Assembly: GCA_902362375.1 (NCBI GenBank)
Contig: CABIVS010000005.1
Location: forward strand, 375,278-439,277
Direction of reading: 5' to 3'
Length of the DNA: 64,000 nucleotides
DNA from: Bacteroidaceae bacterium
GTDB lineage: Bacteria > Bacteroidota > Bacteroidia > Bacteroidales > Bacteroidaceae
The notes below the pieces were generated by a model. It was given only the letters and a program-made list of their open reading frames with translations, did no database searches and was not told the DNA's origin. Position 1 is the first letter of the stretch. Each line of letters opens with the position of its first letter. Shown here in pieces: positions 47,102-56,790 of the stretch. The translations under genes were made by a program, and so were the position numbers.

Positions 47102-49141
47102 ATGGAAAAGAAATTCAAAAGAACCACCGTCACATCGGCACTGCCGTATGCGAACGGTCCTGTCCATATCGGTCACCTAGCGGGTGTATACGTGCCGGCA
47201 GATATCTATGTGCGCTATCTGCGTCTGAAAAAAGAAGATGTATTATTCATCGGAGGTTCGGACGAACACGGAGTGCCTATCACCATCCGTGCCAAGAAAG
47301 AAGGAATTACTCCACAGGATGTAGTAGACCGCTACCATTCGCTGATTAAAAAATCATTCGAAGAATTCGGTATCTCATTCGACGTGTATAGTCGCACCAC
47401 TTCACCGACGCATCACCAACTGGCTTCGGATTTCTTCAAAACATTATACAACAAAGGCGAATTTATCGAAAAAACATCCGAACAATATTACGACGAGGAA
47501 GCAAAAACATTCCTTGCCGACCGTTATATCACCGGAGAATGTCCTCACTGCCATTCGGAAGGCGCTTACGGCGACCAATGCGAAAAGTGCGGAACCTCGC
47601 TTTCTCCTACAGATCTTATCAACCCGAAAAGTGCTATCAGCGGTAGCAAGCCGGTGATGAAAGAAACCAAACACTGGTATCTTCCTCTCGACAAACACGA
47701 AGCATGGCTGCGCAAATGGATTCTGGAAGATCACAAAGAATGGCGTCCGAACGTATACGGTCAATGCAAAAGCTGGCTCGACATGGGTCTGCAACCACGT
47801 GCCGTGAGCCGTGACCTTGATTGGGGTATCCCTGTTCCCGTAGAAGGAGCAGAAGGAAAAGTGCTTTATGTATGGTTTGACGCTCCGATCGGATACATCT
47901 CCAATACTAAAGAACTTCTTCCCGACAGCTGGGAAACATGGTGGAAAGATCCAGAAACGCGTCTGATTCACTTCATCGGAAAAGATAATATCGTATTCCA
48001 TTGCATCGTATTCCCTGCCATGCTGAAAGCAGAAGGCAGCTATATCCTGCCGGACAACGTGCCGAGCAACGAATTCCTCAACCTCGAAGGAGACAAGATC
48101 TCTACTTCCCGCAACTGGGCCGTATGGTTGCACGAATATCTGGCTGATTTCCCCGGAAAGCAAGACGTACTCCGCTACGTACTGACCGCCAACGCACCGG
48201 AAACGAAAGACAACGACTTCACTTGGAAAGACTTCCAGGCACGCAATAACAATGAACTGGTAGCCGTATACGGCAACTTCGTAAACCGTGCAATGGTGCT
48301 GACTCAAAAATACTTCGACGGTCGCGTACCCGCACAGGGCGAACTGACCGACTACGACAAAGAAACGCTGAAAGAGTTCGCAGACGTGAAAGCAGAAGTA
48401 GAAAAACTGCTCGACGTATTCAAATTCCGCGATGCACAGAAAGAGGCCATGAACCTGGCACGTATCGGAAACAAATACCTGGCCGACACCGAACCGTGGA
48501 AACTGGCTAAGACAGATATGGAACGTGTAGGAACCATCCTCAACATTTCCCTGCAACTGGTTGCCAACCTTGCCATCGCCTTCGACCCATTCTTGCCGTT
48601 CAGCTCGGAAAAACTCCGCAAAATGCTGAACATGGATACTTTCGAATGGTCTGAACTGGGACGTGACGACCTTCTTCCCGTAGGCCACCAGTTGAACAAA
48701 CCGGAATTATTGTTCGAGAAGATTGAAGACGCTACTATCGAAGCACAGGTACAAAAATTGCTCGATACAAAGAAAGCAAACGAGGAAGCCAACTACAAAG
48801 CCAATCCTATCCGGGCAAACGTTGCCTTCGAGGATTTTGAGAAACTGGATATCCGCATAGGCACCATTCTTGAATGTCAGAAAGTGCCGAAAGCGGATAA
48901 ATTGCTGCAATTCAAAATCGACGACGGACTGGAAACACGTACCATCGTATCGGGTATTGCCAAGCATTATCAACCGGAAGAACTGGTAGGCAAACAGGTT
49001 TGCTTCATCGCCAACCTTGCTCCGCGCAAACTGAAAGGTATCGTCAGCGAAGGCATGATTCTTAGTGCCGAAAACAACGACGGCAGTCTGGCAGTTATCA
49101 TGCCGGGACGTGAAGTGAAGCCGGGTAGCGAAGTAAAATAA
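47102..49141 (+). CDS. metG: Methionyl-tRNA synthetase
   Basis: A 679-residue cytoplasmic enzyme charging tRNA-Met. The class I signature HIGH is at 22-25 ([11 protein letters not shown]), and a zinc-knuckle pair [18 protein letters not shown] lies near residues 145-162. The KMSKS loop appears as DKISTS (around residue 334-339). A C-terminal Trbp111-type tRNA-binding domain starts near [25 protein letters not shown]. Length and domain order match the Bacteroidetes form. Base composition here is clearly higher in GC than in the PULs, as expected for a highly expressed core gene. Confidence 0.98.
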   Translation: MEKKFKRTTVTSALPYANGPVHIGHLAGVYVPADIYVRYLRLKKEDVLFIGGSDEHGVPITIRAKKEGITPQDVVDRYHSLIKKSFEEFGISFDVYSRTTSPTHHQLASDFFKTLYNKGEFIEKTSEQYYDEEAKTFLADRYITGECPHCHSEGAYGDQCEKCGTSLSPTDLINPKSAISGSKPVMKETKHWYLPLDKHEAWLRKWILEDHKEWRPNVYGQCKSWLDMGLQPRAVSRDLDWGIPVPVEGAEGKVLYVWFDAPIGYISNTKELLPDSWETWWKDPETRLIHFIGKDNIVFHCIVFPAMLKAEGSYILPDNVPSNEFLNLEGDKISTSRNWAVWLHEYLADFPGKQDVLRYVLTANAPETKDNDFTWKDFQARNNNELVAVYGNFVNRAMVLTQKYFDGRVPAQGELTDYDKETLKEFADVKAEVEKLLDVFKFRDAQKEAMNLARIGNKYLADTEPWKLAKTDMERVGTILNISLQLVANLAIAFDPFLPFSSEKLRKMLNMDTFEWSELGRDDLLPVGHQLNKPELLFEKIEDATIEAQVQKLLDTKKANEEANYKANPIRANVAFEDFEKLDIRIGTILECQKVPKADKLLQFKIDDGLETRTIVSGIAKHYQPEELVGKQVCFIANLAPRKLKGIVSEGMILSAENNDGSLAVIMPGREVKPGSEVK

Positions 49142-49156
49142 TAAAACTAGAATAGG

Positions 49157-49201
49157 GAATACATGAAAAGCTATCATCACGCATAGCCTTTTCATGTATT
49201 C
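49157..49201 (+). terminator. Stem-loop after metG
   Basis: GAATACATGAAAAGCTAT (49157-49174) pairs with ATAGCCTTTTCATGTATTC (49183-49201) with one bulged base and an 8-nt loop. Only TTT follows, so termination is probably partial. The flippase gene starts 12 bp later, which suggests that some read-through feeds the glycan cluster. Confidence 0.7.
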
Positions 49202-49213
49202 TTTGCAAATAAT

Positions 49214-50671
49214 ATGAGCGAGAATCAGTCACTAAAAGAAAAGACAGCCAAAGGACTATTTTGGGGAGGATTCAGCAACGGCATACAGCAATTGCTAAAT
49301 CTGCTTTTCGGAATATTCCTCGCGCGATTGCTCACTCCGTCAGATTATGGAATGGTGGGAATGTTGGCCATCTTCTCCCTCATTGCCAGTTCGATACAGG
49401 AAAGTGGTTTCACAGCTGCCCTTGTTAATAAGAAAGAAGTGACGCACAATGATTACAATGCCGTATTCTGGTTCAACGCGGCCATCAGTCTGTCGCTGTA
49501 CCTGCTGTTATTCCTCTGTGCACCGCTTATCGCTGACTTTTACGATACTCCCGAACTGACACCACTGGCACGTTATTCTTTTATCGGCTTCTTCATTGCC
49601 AGTCTGGGAATATCCCACAGCGCCTATCTCCTGCGTAACCTGATGGTCAAACAGCGGGCATTATCTTCGGTTATCGGGCTCACCGTGTCCGGAATCACCG
49701 GAGTCACTCTCGCCTACTTTGGTTTCTCTTATTGGGGTATTGCTACGCAAAGCATCGTTTACGTAACCATCAACACAGCCTGTTACTGGCATTTCACCCG
49801 TTGGCGACCGAGCTTGCAATTCAACTTCACCCCGATTAAGGAAATGTTCGGATTCAGTGGGAAACTACTGGTTACCAATGTATTCAATCACATCAACAAC
49901 AATCTGTTTTCCGTGATACTGGGTAAATTCTACAGCGAAAAAGAAGTAGGATATTACAACCAGGCCAACAAATGGTGCGGCATGGGACAACTCTTCATCT
50001 CCGGCATGATAAACGGAGTAGCGCAACCGGTACTCACCAAAGTGTCCGACGACCTTGAACGGCAAAAACGGGTATTCCGCAAAATGCTGCGTTTCACCGC
50101 TTTTGTCTCGTTTCCCGCCATGTTGGGATTGGGAATCGTATCGGAAGAGCTGATTATCATCACCATCACCGACAAGTGGTATTCCAGCATATTAATCATG
50201 CAAATACTGTGTATCAGCGGAGCCTTTGCTCCCATCGCATACCTCTATCAACAACTGATTATCAGTAAAGGAAAATCCCGCATCTACATGTGGAACACCA
50301 TAGCGCTCGGCATCATCTTACTGTCAAGCGTTCTATTAGCCCACTCTTATGGGATCTTTACCATGCTCACCGTCTATGTATCCATCAATATATTGTGGCT
50401 ACTGACATGGCACTACTTCGTACACTTGGAAATAGGATTGAAGCTTCGCCATGCCCTGATGGACATACTTCCTTACGCTATCATTGCGGCTACGGTTATG
50501 GTAATCACCTATTACACCACCCGCTCCATCGAGAATATTTATCTCCGCCTGGCAAGCAAGATAGTGCTTGCTGCAGCACTCTACGTAGCAGCCATGTGGG
50601 GCAGCCGATCGGTTACTTTTAAAGAAAGCATTCAATATTTCATCAAAAAGAAGACACATGAACCCAAATGA
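49214..50671 (+). CDS. Wzx/MOP-family polysaccharide flippase
   Basis: A 485-residue integral inner-membrane protein with about 12-14 hydrophobic helices. It opens with GLFWGGFSNGIQQLLNLLFGIFLARLLTPSDYGMVGML, the characteristic start of the polysaccharide transporter (RfbX/WzxC-like) group. It would flip lipid-linked oligosaccharide units across the inner membrane. It heads a plus-strand cluster of glycosyltransferases, which supports a role in capsule, LPS or exopolysaccharide assembly. No Wzy polymerase or chain-length regulator is visible in the cluster, so the product may be a short glycan. Confidence 0.93.
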   Translation: MSENQSLKEKTAKGLFWGGFSNGIQQLLNLLFGIFLARLLTPSDYGMVGMLAIFSLIASSIQESGFTAALVNKKEVTHNDYNAVFWFNAAISLSLYLLLFLCAPLIADFYDTPELTPLARYSFIGFFIASLGISHSAYLLRNLMVKQRALSSVIGLTVSGITGVTLAYFGFSYWGIATQSIVYVTINTACYWHFTRWRPSLQFNFTPIKEMFGFSGKLLVTNVFNHINNNLFSVILGKFYSEKEVGYYNQANKWCGMGQLFISGMINGVAQPVLTKVSDDLERQKRVFRKMLRFTAFVSFPAMLGLGIVSEELIIITITDKWYSSILIMQILCISGAFAPIAYLYQQLIISKGKSRIYMWNTIALGIILLSSVLLAHSYGIFTMLTVYVSINILWLLTWHYFVHLEIGLKLRHALMDILPYAIIAATVMVITYYTTRSIENIYLRLASKIVLAAALYVAAMWGSRSVTFKESIQYFIKKKTHEPK

Positions 50672-51719
50672 CCTTGCCACCCGATACCGCCTTCTGAATA
50701 GTTCTTTCAAAAAGACGATGATTTATCACATAGGCATAGATGCCGGTTTCTTCACCGAATATACCTATATGCTTCACGCAATGCTTTATTGCCTACAACA
50801 CAAAATACAGTTCAAGCTCTACTCCGACGACGCCAACTTCGGATGGGAAAAAGGTTGGGAAGATTGTTTCGCCCCTTTCTGCGAGCAAGTGCACGAACCG
50901 TTTCATCACACCTATAACACCCATCGCCTCCCCTCCTGGCAGGCATTGATGAAAGACAAAAAGCTGCCTAAGACGAAGTTACTAAAATGGAAACTGAAAG
51001 TAACCTGTAAGAACATCATCGGAAAAACGATTGCCTTTTTCACATACGGCAAACCGGTCTTGCTCAACTTTCAACTGACATTCAACCCCAATCAGCACTT
51101 CCATATTCCCGAACTGGGAATAGACGGCGACTATCTCCATACCTTCCAAAAACTGACGGAAATCACCTGGAAACTCAACGACACCACCGCACAGGAATGT
51201 CGCCAATGTGCCGCCGACCTGCAACTCCCACCCCAATACGCAGGATGCCAGATACGGGGAGGAGACAAAATCACCGAAACCAACCTGCTTCCACCGGAAC
51301 ACTACATACGGCTTATTAAAGAAAAGACCGCCATACGCGACGTCTTTGTATTAACGGACGATTACCGCCTTTTCGAACAAGTGAAAACCCTTGCCCCGGA
51401 CATACACTGGTACACCCTTTGCAGCCCCGACGAAAAAGGCTATGTCAACAGCACCTTCACACAAACCACCAAAGAGCTGAAACAGAAACAAATGGCACGT
51501 TTCCTTTCCTCAATACAGATATTGATGGACGCCTCCGTCTTTATAGGAAGCATCACCACCGGTCCCAGCCTGTTCCTATTGAAGAAATTCTATCCGGACA
51601 TCCATCCGGCAGACTGTCTGCTCAAGGACTTTCCACAAGCATCCGTCCTCCCCATCCCGGGACGCGGACAAGTGGCCACCGAATTTATACAAGGAAACTC
51701 AACATGCAAGGGAACTTAA
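50658..51719 (+). CDS. Fucosyltransferase-like GT-B glycosyltransferase
   Basis: A 353-residue soluble protein overlapping the flippase end by 14 bp; an alternative start is the ATG at 50718, giving MIYHIGIDAG. The C-terminal half carries YAGCQIRGGDK (residues 195-204), resembling the HxRxxD motif I of the alpha-1,2/1,6- and O-fucosyltransferase superfamily, then VFVLTDD (229-235) and FIGSITTGPSLFLLK. These suggest a GDP-sugar-dependent transferase. The donor cannot be read from sequence. It is probably part of the surface-glycan pathway with its neighbours. Confidence 0.65.
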   Translation: MNPNDLATRYRLLNSSFKKTMIYHIGIDAGFFTEYTYMLHAMLYCLQHKIQFKLYSDDANFGWEKGWEDCFAPFCEQVHEPFHHTYNTHRLPSWQALMKDKKLPKTKLLKWKLKVTCKNIIGKTIAFFTYGKPVLLNFQLTFNPNQHFHIPELGIDGDYLHTFQKLTEITWKLNDTTAQECRQCAADLQLPPQYAGCQIRGGDKITETNLLPPEHYIRLIKEKTAIRDVFVLTDDYRLFEQVKTLAPDIHWYTLCSPDEKGYVNSTFTQTTKELKQKQMARFLSSIQILMDASVFIGSITTGPSLFLLKKFYPDIHPADCLLKDFPQASVLPIPGRGQVATEFIQGNSTCKGT

Positions 51720-51763
51720 AATGATAGTAACTCAAAGTTATAGTAACTTAGCAATATAATTGC

Positions 51764-51771
51764 TACTTTTG
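51764..51771 (+). promoter_or_regulatory. -7 box upstream of the LicD-like gene
   Basis: TACTTTTG is a full TAnnTTTG match 28 bp before the ATG at 51799, in the only sizeable gap (79 bp) inside the cluster. It suggests a second transcript for the licD-to-GT2 block. Confidence 0.45.
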
Positions 51772-51798
51772 TAGCACAACGTGCATTAACCATTTCCG

Positions 51799-52662
51799 AT
51801 GAACAAGAAATATACAGCCGAAGAGCTTGATTTATTACATGCCGAACTCTACGACATATTGGGAGAAACCATCCGGGTGTGTCAGAAACACAACATTCCC
51901 TATTTTGTGATTGGCGGCACGGCCATCGGTGCACTCTACGACCAGGCGATCCTCCCCTGGGATGATGATATTGACATAGGCATGACGCGGGAGAACTACA
52001 ACAAATTTCTGAAAGTGGCTCCCGGAGAACTAGGTCCTTCCTACTTCCTTTCATGGATAGAAACAGACCCTCATACCCCGTATTATTTTGCCAAAGTCAA
52101 GAAAAACGACACCCTTTTTGTAGAAGAAATGTTCAAGAATGTCCCGATGCATCCGGGTATTTTTGTCGATATATTCCCATTCGACAAAATTCCCGACAAC
52201 AAGCTGCTGCGAAGAATACAATCCGAAGCACTCGGCTTCCTCAAATGCTGCCTGATGGGAAAAGAGATATGGATGTGGAAACACTTCGGTACATGTGAAA
52301 TAGAGAACCCCACGAACCGGGGAGCCTTCTCCTGTTTCCTGAACAGGGTAGTCGACCTGCTTTTCTCTAAAAAAGCAATCTACCGCATGCTGGTGTCAGT
52401 TCAAAGCTGTTTCAACTCACGAAACACCCGTTACTACAACAACGTAATGGCCACTGCCGACCACGTAACCGTAGAAAGCATCCGCCACCTGCAACCGGTG
52501 AAATTCGGGCCTCTCACAGTGACCGCTCCCGATGACCTGGAAGGATTTTTGCGTTACAACTATCCAACCCTGCATCGATTTACAGAAGAAGAGCAGGAAA
52601 AAGTGAACAACCACTATCCTGCCGCCCTGTCGTTCAGTACAACCTCAAAACAAGAACTATGA
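51799..52662 (+). CDS. LicD-family phosphotransferase
   Basis: A 287-residue cytoplasmic protein with the LicD nucleotidyltransferase core: FVIGGTAIGALYDQAILPWDDDIDIGM, where WDDDID (54-59) binds metal. LicD proteins move phosphocholine or similar phospho-groups (for example from CDP-choline or CDP-ribitol) onto glycans. It therefore probably decorates the sugar chain made by the neighbouring transferases. The stop overlaps the next start in an ATGA arrangement, so the two are coupled. The nature of the phospho-group is not shown by sequence; no choline uptake or activation genes are visible. Confidence 0.88.
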   Translation: MNKKYTAEELDLLHAELYDILGETIRVCQKHNIPYFVIGGTAIGALYDQAILPWDDDIDIGMTRENYNKFLKVAPGELGPSYFLSWIETDPHTPYYFAKVKKNDTLFVEEMFKNVPMHPGIFVDIFPFDKIPDNKLLRRIQSEALGFLKCCLMGKEIWMWKHFGTCEIENPTNRGAFSCFLNRVVDLLFSKKAIYRMLVSVQSCFNSRNTRYYNNVMATADHVTVESIRHLQPVKFGPLTVTAPDDLEGFLRYNYPTLHRFTEEEQEKVNNHYPAALSFSTTSKQEL

Positions 52663-53681
52663 ATATGAAATCCGCTTTAGTAGACGTCCCGGTACTTATC
52701 CTGTTCTTCAACCGACCGCAACAACTATCGCAAGTGTTCGAGCAAGTGAAGAAAGCGCGTCCGTCCCGACTCTTCCTCTATCAGGACGGAGCACGAAACG
52801 AACGTGACCTGCCCGGAATAGAAGCCTGCCGTGAAATCGTATCACAGATAGACTGGGAATGTGAAGTAGAACGGCTTTATCAGGAAAAGAATTTCGGCTG
52901 CGACCCTTCGGAATACATTTCGCAGAAATGGGCCTTTTCGAAAGTCGACAAGTGCATCGTATTGGAAGACGACGATGTGCCCGCCGTCTCCTTTTTCCAA
53001 TTCTGCAAGGAGATGCTGGATAAATACGAACATGACACCCGCATCAGCATGATTGCCGGATTTAACCCCGAAGAAATCACCCAAGACATGCCCTACGACT
53101 ATTTCTTTACCACCACCTTCTCCATCTGGGGATGGGCAAGCTGGAAACGGGTAGTCGACCAATGGGATGAGTTCTACAGCTTCCTGGACGACTCCTTCAA
53201 CATGCAACAACTGGAACAGCTTATCAAGGAACGCAAATTCCGGAGCGACTTTATCTACATGTGCCAGCGTCACCGGGAACAGCAGAAAGCCTTTTATGAA
53301 ACAATCTTCCACGCCTCCATACTGTTCAACTCCGGACTAAGCATCGTGCCTACCCGCAACATGATCAACAACCTCGGAGCAACGGCAGATTCCACCCACT
53401 TCGCCGGCTCGATTCATACCCTGCCCAAAGGTTACCGCCGCATCTTCACGATGAAGCGCTATGAGGTGGACTTTCCACTGAAACATCCCCGCTACGTCAT
53501 CGAAAACGTTGCCTACAAAGAGAGCGTTTACCGCATCATGGGCTGGGATCATCCGTGGATCAAGATCGGACGTTCGTTCGAAGAACTGTTCCTCAACCTG
53601 AAATACGGTAATTTCTCCCTCATTACGAAAGCTGTCAAAAACCGAATCAACAAATGGCTGAAAAGAAACAAGCACCACTAA
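52659..53681 (+). CDS. GT-A glycosyltransferase-like protein
   Basis: A 340-residue protein. The N-terminus PVLILFFNRPQQLSQVFEQVKKARPSRLFLYQDG and the acidic stretch LEDDDVPA (102-109) are those of nucleotide-diphospho-sugar transferases of the GT2-like/GNT-I-like fold, where EDDD would hold the metal and UDP-sugar. IWGWASWKR (about 157-165) is a further motif of these proteins. It starts inside the licD stop codon. The linkage made is unknown. A second in-frame ATG (52665) is possible. Confidence 0.78.
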   Translation: MNMKSALVDVPVLILFFNRPQQLSQVFEQVKKARPSRLFLYQDGARNERDLPGIEACREIVSQIDWECEVERLYQEKNFGCDPSEYISQKWAFSKVDKCIVLEDDDVPAVSFFQFCKEMLDKYEHDTRISMIAGFNPEEITQDMPYDYFFTTTFSIWGWASWKRVVDQWDEFYSFLDDSFNMQQLEQLIKERKFRSDFIYMCQRHREQQKAFYETIFHASILFNSGLSIVPTRNMINNLGATADSTHFAGSIHTLPKGYRRIFTMKRYEVDFPLKHPRYVIENVAYKESVYRIMGWDHPWIKIGRSFEELFLNLKYGNFSLITKAVKNRINKWLKRNKHH

Positions 53682-54772
53682 ATAAGTTGCTTACTATTTA
53701 TTTTTACCATACCCGCCTCACGCGGGAAAGCTACGAGGAATGGAAAGAATATAAATTCCCCGGACATATCCTATACGGACTTCCTTTACTGGAGAATTAC
53801 GGAATACACTCCGTGATGCACAAATGCAACTATTTCTCCGGTCGTCTGAAACTCATGCTTTACGCCACCAAAGAAATTCTCTTCTGCACGGAGAAATACG
53901 ACGTCCTCTACGCCACCTCTTTCCGGGGCATAGAACCCGTCATCTTCCTCCGTGCCCTGGGACTGTATCGCAAACCTATCGTGATCTGGCATCATACGGC
54001 AGTCGTGACCAATCCCAAACCGTGGCGCGAACAAATCTCCCGCCTTTTCTACAAAGGCATAGACCAAATGTTCCTATTCAGCCGGAAACTGATTCAGGAC
54101 TCGCAGAAAACCCGGAAAGCCCCGTCCCACAAACTGAAACTCATCCATTGGGGACCGGATCTTCCTTTCTACGACCACCTGCTTGCAGAAATGCCCGACC
54201 GGAAGCCCGAAGGATTTATCTCCACCGGCAAAGAAAACCGGGACGTAGACACTTTGCTCCAGGCATTTGCCGCAACGAACGAGAAACTGGATTTGTACAT
54301 TGCCGTCTCATGCGGTAACATCAACTATAAAAAGATCATCGACCCGTATGCATTGCCCGACTCCATTCACATTCATTATACCGACGGAGTGATTCCCTAC
54401 GAACTGGGAAAACTGGTGGCACGCAAAAGTTGCATCGTAATCTGCTGTCTGGACTTCCCCTATACCGTAGGACTGACCACGCTCGTGGAAGCATTCGCCC
54501 TCGGCATCCCCGTCATCTGTTCGCGCAACCCCAACTTCGAAATAGACATCGACAAGGAAGGAATAGGCATCACCGTAGAATATAACGACGTACAAGGCTG
54601 GATAGACGCTATCCGCTACATCGCCGACCACCCCGAAGAGGCACGACGCATGGGAGAGAATGCCCGCAAACTGGCGGAAGAACGTTTCAACCTCGAAATC
54701 TTTTCACGCGAAATAGCAGAAAGCTTGCTGGAAATATCAAACATTTCCTCTAAAAACCGTACATTTGCATAA
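53654..54772 (+). CDS. GT4-type glycosyltransferase (372 aa)
   Basis: It overlaps the previous gene by 28 bp. The N-terminal half is acceptor-binding (LLTIYFYHTRLTRESYEEW, LYATSFRGIEPVIFL, PIVIWHHTAV). The C-terminal half has the donor-binding GT-B signature TTLVEAFALGIPVICSRNP with the spaced E residues (ExxxxxxxE-like), followed by a terminal helix IADHPEEARRMGENARKLAEERFN. It should be a retaining cytoplasmic enzyme adding a sugar to the lipid-linked glycan. Donor and linkage cannot be read. Confidence 0.85.
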   Translation: MAEKKQAPLNKLLTIYFYHTRLTRESYEEWKEYKFPGHILYGLPLLENYGIHSVMHKCNYFSGRLKLMLYATKEILFCTEKYDVLYATSFRGIEPVIFLRALGLYRKPIVIWHHTAVVTNPKPWREQISRLFYKGIDQMFLFSRKLIQDSQKTRKAPSHKLKLIHWGPDLPFYDHLLAEMPDRKPEGFISTGKENRDVDTLLQAFAATNEKLDLYIAVSCGNINYKKIIDPYALPDSIHIHYTDGVIPYELGKLVARKSCIVICCLDFPYTVGLTTLVEAFALGIPVICSRNPNFEIDIDKEGIGITVEYNDVQGWIDAIRYIADHPEEARRMGENARKLAEERFNLEIFSREIAESLLEISNISSKNRTFA

Positions 54773-54782
54773 ACTTTTGCCC

Positions 54783-56048
54783 ATGAGAGTCCTGATTATA
54801 AATACATCTGAACGAATAGGAGGAGCAGCCATCGCAGCAAGCCGATTGTTGGAATCACTGAAAAACAACGGTATCAAAGCCAAAATGCTGGTGCGCGACA
54901 AGCAGACCGACCAGATCAGCGTCGTCCGTTTGAAAAGCAACTGGCTGCAAGTGTGGAAGTTCATGTGGGAACGTATCGTGATCTGGAGCGCCAACCGTTT
55001 CCGGCGTTACCATCTGTTTGACGTAGATATCGCCAACACAGGTACAGACATCACCTCACTCCCGGAATTCCGCCAGGCCGACGTGATCCATCTGCATTGG
55101 ATCAACCAGGGAATGCTCTCACTGAACGATATACAAAAGATACTGACCTCCGGCAAACCCGTAGTCTGGACTATGCATGATATGTGGCCATGCACCGGTA
55201 TCTGCCATTACGCGCGGGAGTGCAACAACTATCAGCAGGAATGTCATGACTGTCCGTACATCTACAAAGGCGGGGGACGAAAAGATTTATCCTATCGCAC
55301 GTTCCACAAAAAACAGAAGTTATACAGCTACGCTCCCATTCATTTCGTCACGTGCAGCCATTGGCTGAAGAAACAAGCCCAGACCAGTGCATTGTTCGAA
55401 GGAAAAAGCGTCACCAATATACCGAACGCCATCAACACCAACCTGTTTAAACCTATGAACAAGAAGGAAGCGCGTGCCAAGTTCATGCTGCCGGAAGGTA
55501 AGAAACTGATTCTGTTTGGTTCGCTAAAGATCACCGACAAACGCAAAGGAGTCGACTATTTAATCGAAGCCTGCAAACTGTTGGCAGAAAAGCATCCGGA
55601 ATGGAAAGACTCATTGGGTGTAGTCGTATTCGGCAACCAATCGCAGCAATTGCAGGAACAACTTCCTTTCCATGTATACCCGCTCCCTTATATCAAGAAT
55701 GAGCATGAAGTGGTGAATATCTACAATGCCGTAGACCTTTTCGCCATCCCGTCTTTGGAAGAGAATCTTCCCAATATGATTATGGAAGCAATGGCCTGCG
55801 GAGTGCCCTGTGTCGGTTTTAATGTAGGAGGTATCCCCGAAATGATCGATCATCTGCACAACGGCTACGTGGCACAATACAAATCTTCGGAAGATTTTGC
55901 CAACGGCATACATTGGATATTGACGGAACCGGGATATAACGAACTCTCCGCACAGGCCTGCCGCAAAGTGCTGGGTAATTATTCGGAGAGCATCGTTGCA
56001 AAGAAATACACAGATGTCTACAATAAAATAACGGGGAAATATGCATAG
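54783..56048 (+). CDS. GT4-type glycosyltransferase (421 aa)
   Basis: ATG at 54783 is preferred; the longer frame opens with TTG inside the preceding gene. N-terminus MRVLIINTSERIGGAAIAASRLLESL carries the glycine-rich GGA loop of GT4 enzymes. A Cys-rich segment (CTGICHYARECNNYQQECHDCPY, read in parts) after WTMHDMWP is shared by a subgroup of Bacteroidetes GT4 proteins. The donor site is PSLEENLPNMIMEAMACGVP with E-x7-E. The 3' end overlaps the next gene by 8 bp. Confidence 0.9.
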   Translation: MRVLIINTSERIGGAAIAASRLLESLKNNGIKAKMLVRDKQTDQISVVRLKSNWLQVWKFMWERIVIWSANRFRRYHLFDVDIANTGTDITSLPEFRQADVIHLHWINQGMLSLNDIQKILTSGKPVVWTMHDMWPCTGICHYARECNNYQQECHDCPYIYKGGGRKDLSYRTFHKKQKLYSYAPIHFVTCSHWLKKQAQTSALFEGKSVTNIPNAINTNLFKPMNKKEARAKFMLPEGKKLILFGSLKITDKRKGVDYLIEACKLLAEKHPEWKDSLGVVVFGNQSQQLQEQLPFHVYPLPYIKNEHEVVNIYNAVDLFAIPSLEENLPNMIMEAMACGVPCVGFNVGGIPEMIDHLHNGYVAQYKSSEDFANGIHWILTEPGYNELSAQACRKVLGNYSESIVAKKYTDVYNKITGKYA

Positions 56049-56790
56049 TGTCCATCCTACTCCTAAGTTCTCTATCATTACGGTAACGTACAATGCTGAA
56101 AAGGTATTGGAAGACACAATTCAAAGTGTTATCGCACAAACCTATCATCATATAGAATATATTATCGTGGACGGAGCTTCCAAGGATGGAACCCTCTCTA
56201 TTATCAACCGGTACCGCTCACACATACACACCGTCGTCAGTGAACCCGACAAAGGACTGTATGACGCCATGAACAAAGGAATCGCCCTTGCCAGCGGTGA
56301 TTATCTCTGTTTCCTGAATGCAGGCGACTGTTTTCATGAAGACGACACTCTGCAACAAATGGTGCACACCATTAACGGCAACGAACTACCTGATATACTT
56401 TACGGGGAAACCGCTATCGTAGACAAGGACAGGCATTTCCTGCGGATGCGCAGATTGTCCGCCCCTGAAACGCTCACCTGGAAAAGTTTCAAACAGGGAA
56501 TGTTAGTCTGCCACCAGGCATTCTTCCCCCGCCACACGCTTGTAGAGCCATATAATCTGCAATATCGCTTTTCTGCAGATTTCGACTGGTGCATCCGCAT
56601 CATGAAGAAAGCACGTACTTTGCACAATACTCACCTGACAATCATCGACTATCTGGAGGAGGGAATGACTACCCGGAATCAGAAAGCATCCCTCAAAGAA
56701 AGATTCAGGATCATGGCAAAGCACTACGGGCTGATTGGAACCGTGGCGCATCATGCATGGTTCGTAATCCGTGCAGTTACTCACCAGTAG
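56041..56790 (+). CDS. GT2 glycosyltransferase (249 aa)
   Basis: A compact GT-A enzyme: FSIITVTYNAEKVLEDTIQSVIAQ (10-33), the nucleotide-binding VDGASKDGT (43-51), SEPDKGLYDAMNKGIALASGDY, and NAGD (93-96) as the DxD equivalent. It is the WcaA/WcaE-like class that adds one sugar to a lipid-linked acceptor. It is the last gene of the cluster; its stop lies inside the convergent GH115 gene, with a 14-bp tail-to-tail overlap and no room for a separate terminator. Confidence 0.92.
   Translation: MHSVHPTPKFSIITVTYNAEKVLEDTIQSVIAQTYHHIEYIIVDGASKDGTLSIINRYRSHIHTVVSEPDKGLYDAMNKGIALASGDYLCFLNAGDCFHEDDTLQQMVHTINGNELPDILYGETAIVDKDRHFLRMRRLSAPETLTWKSFKQGMLVCHQAFFPRHTLVEPYNLQYRFSADFDWCIRIMKKARTLHNTHLTIIDYLEEGMTTRNQKASLKERFRIMAKHYGLIGTVAHHAWFVIRAVTHQ

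Noticed and set aside
47444..48688. Long antisense frame (414 codons) inside metG
   Set aside because: It is the mirror of a well-conserved coding gene, has no family character, and arises from metG codon bias.
54765..54782. Upstream start of the 421-aa GT4
   Set aside because: The codon is TTG inside the previous gene; ATG at 54783 gives the classic GT4 N-terminus.
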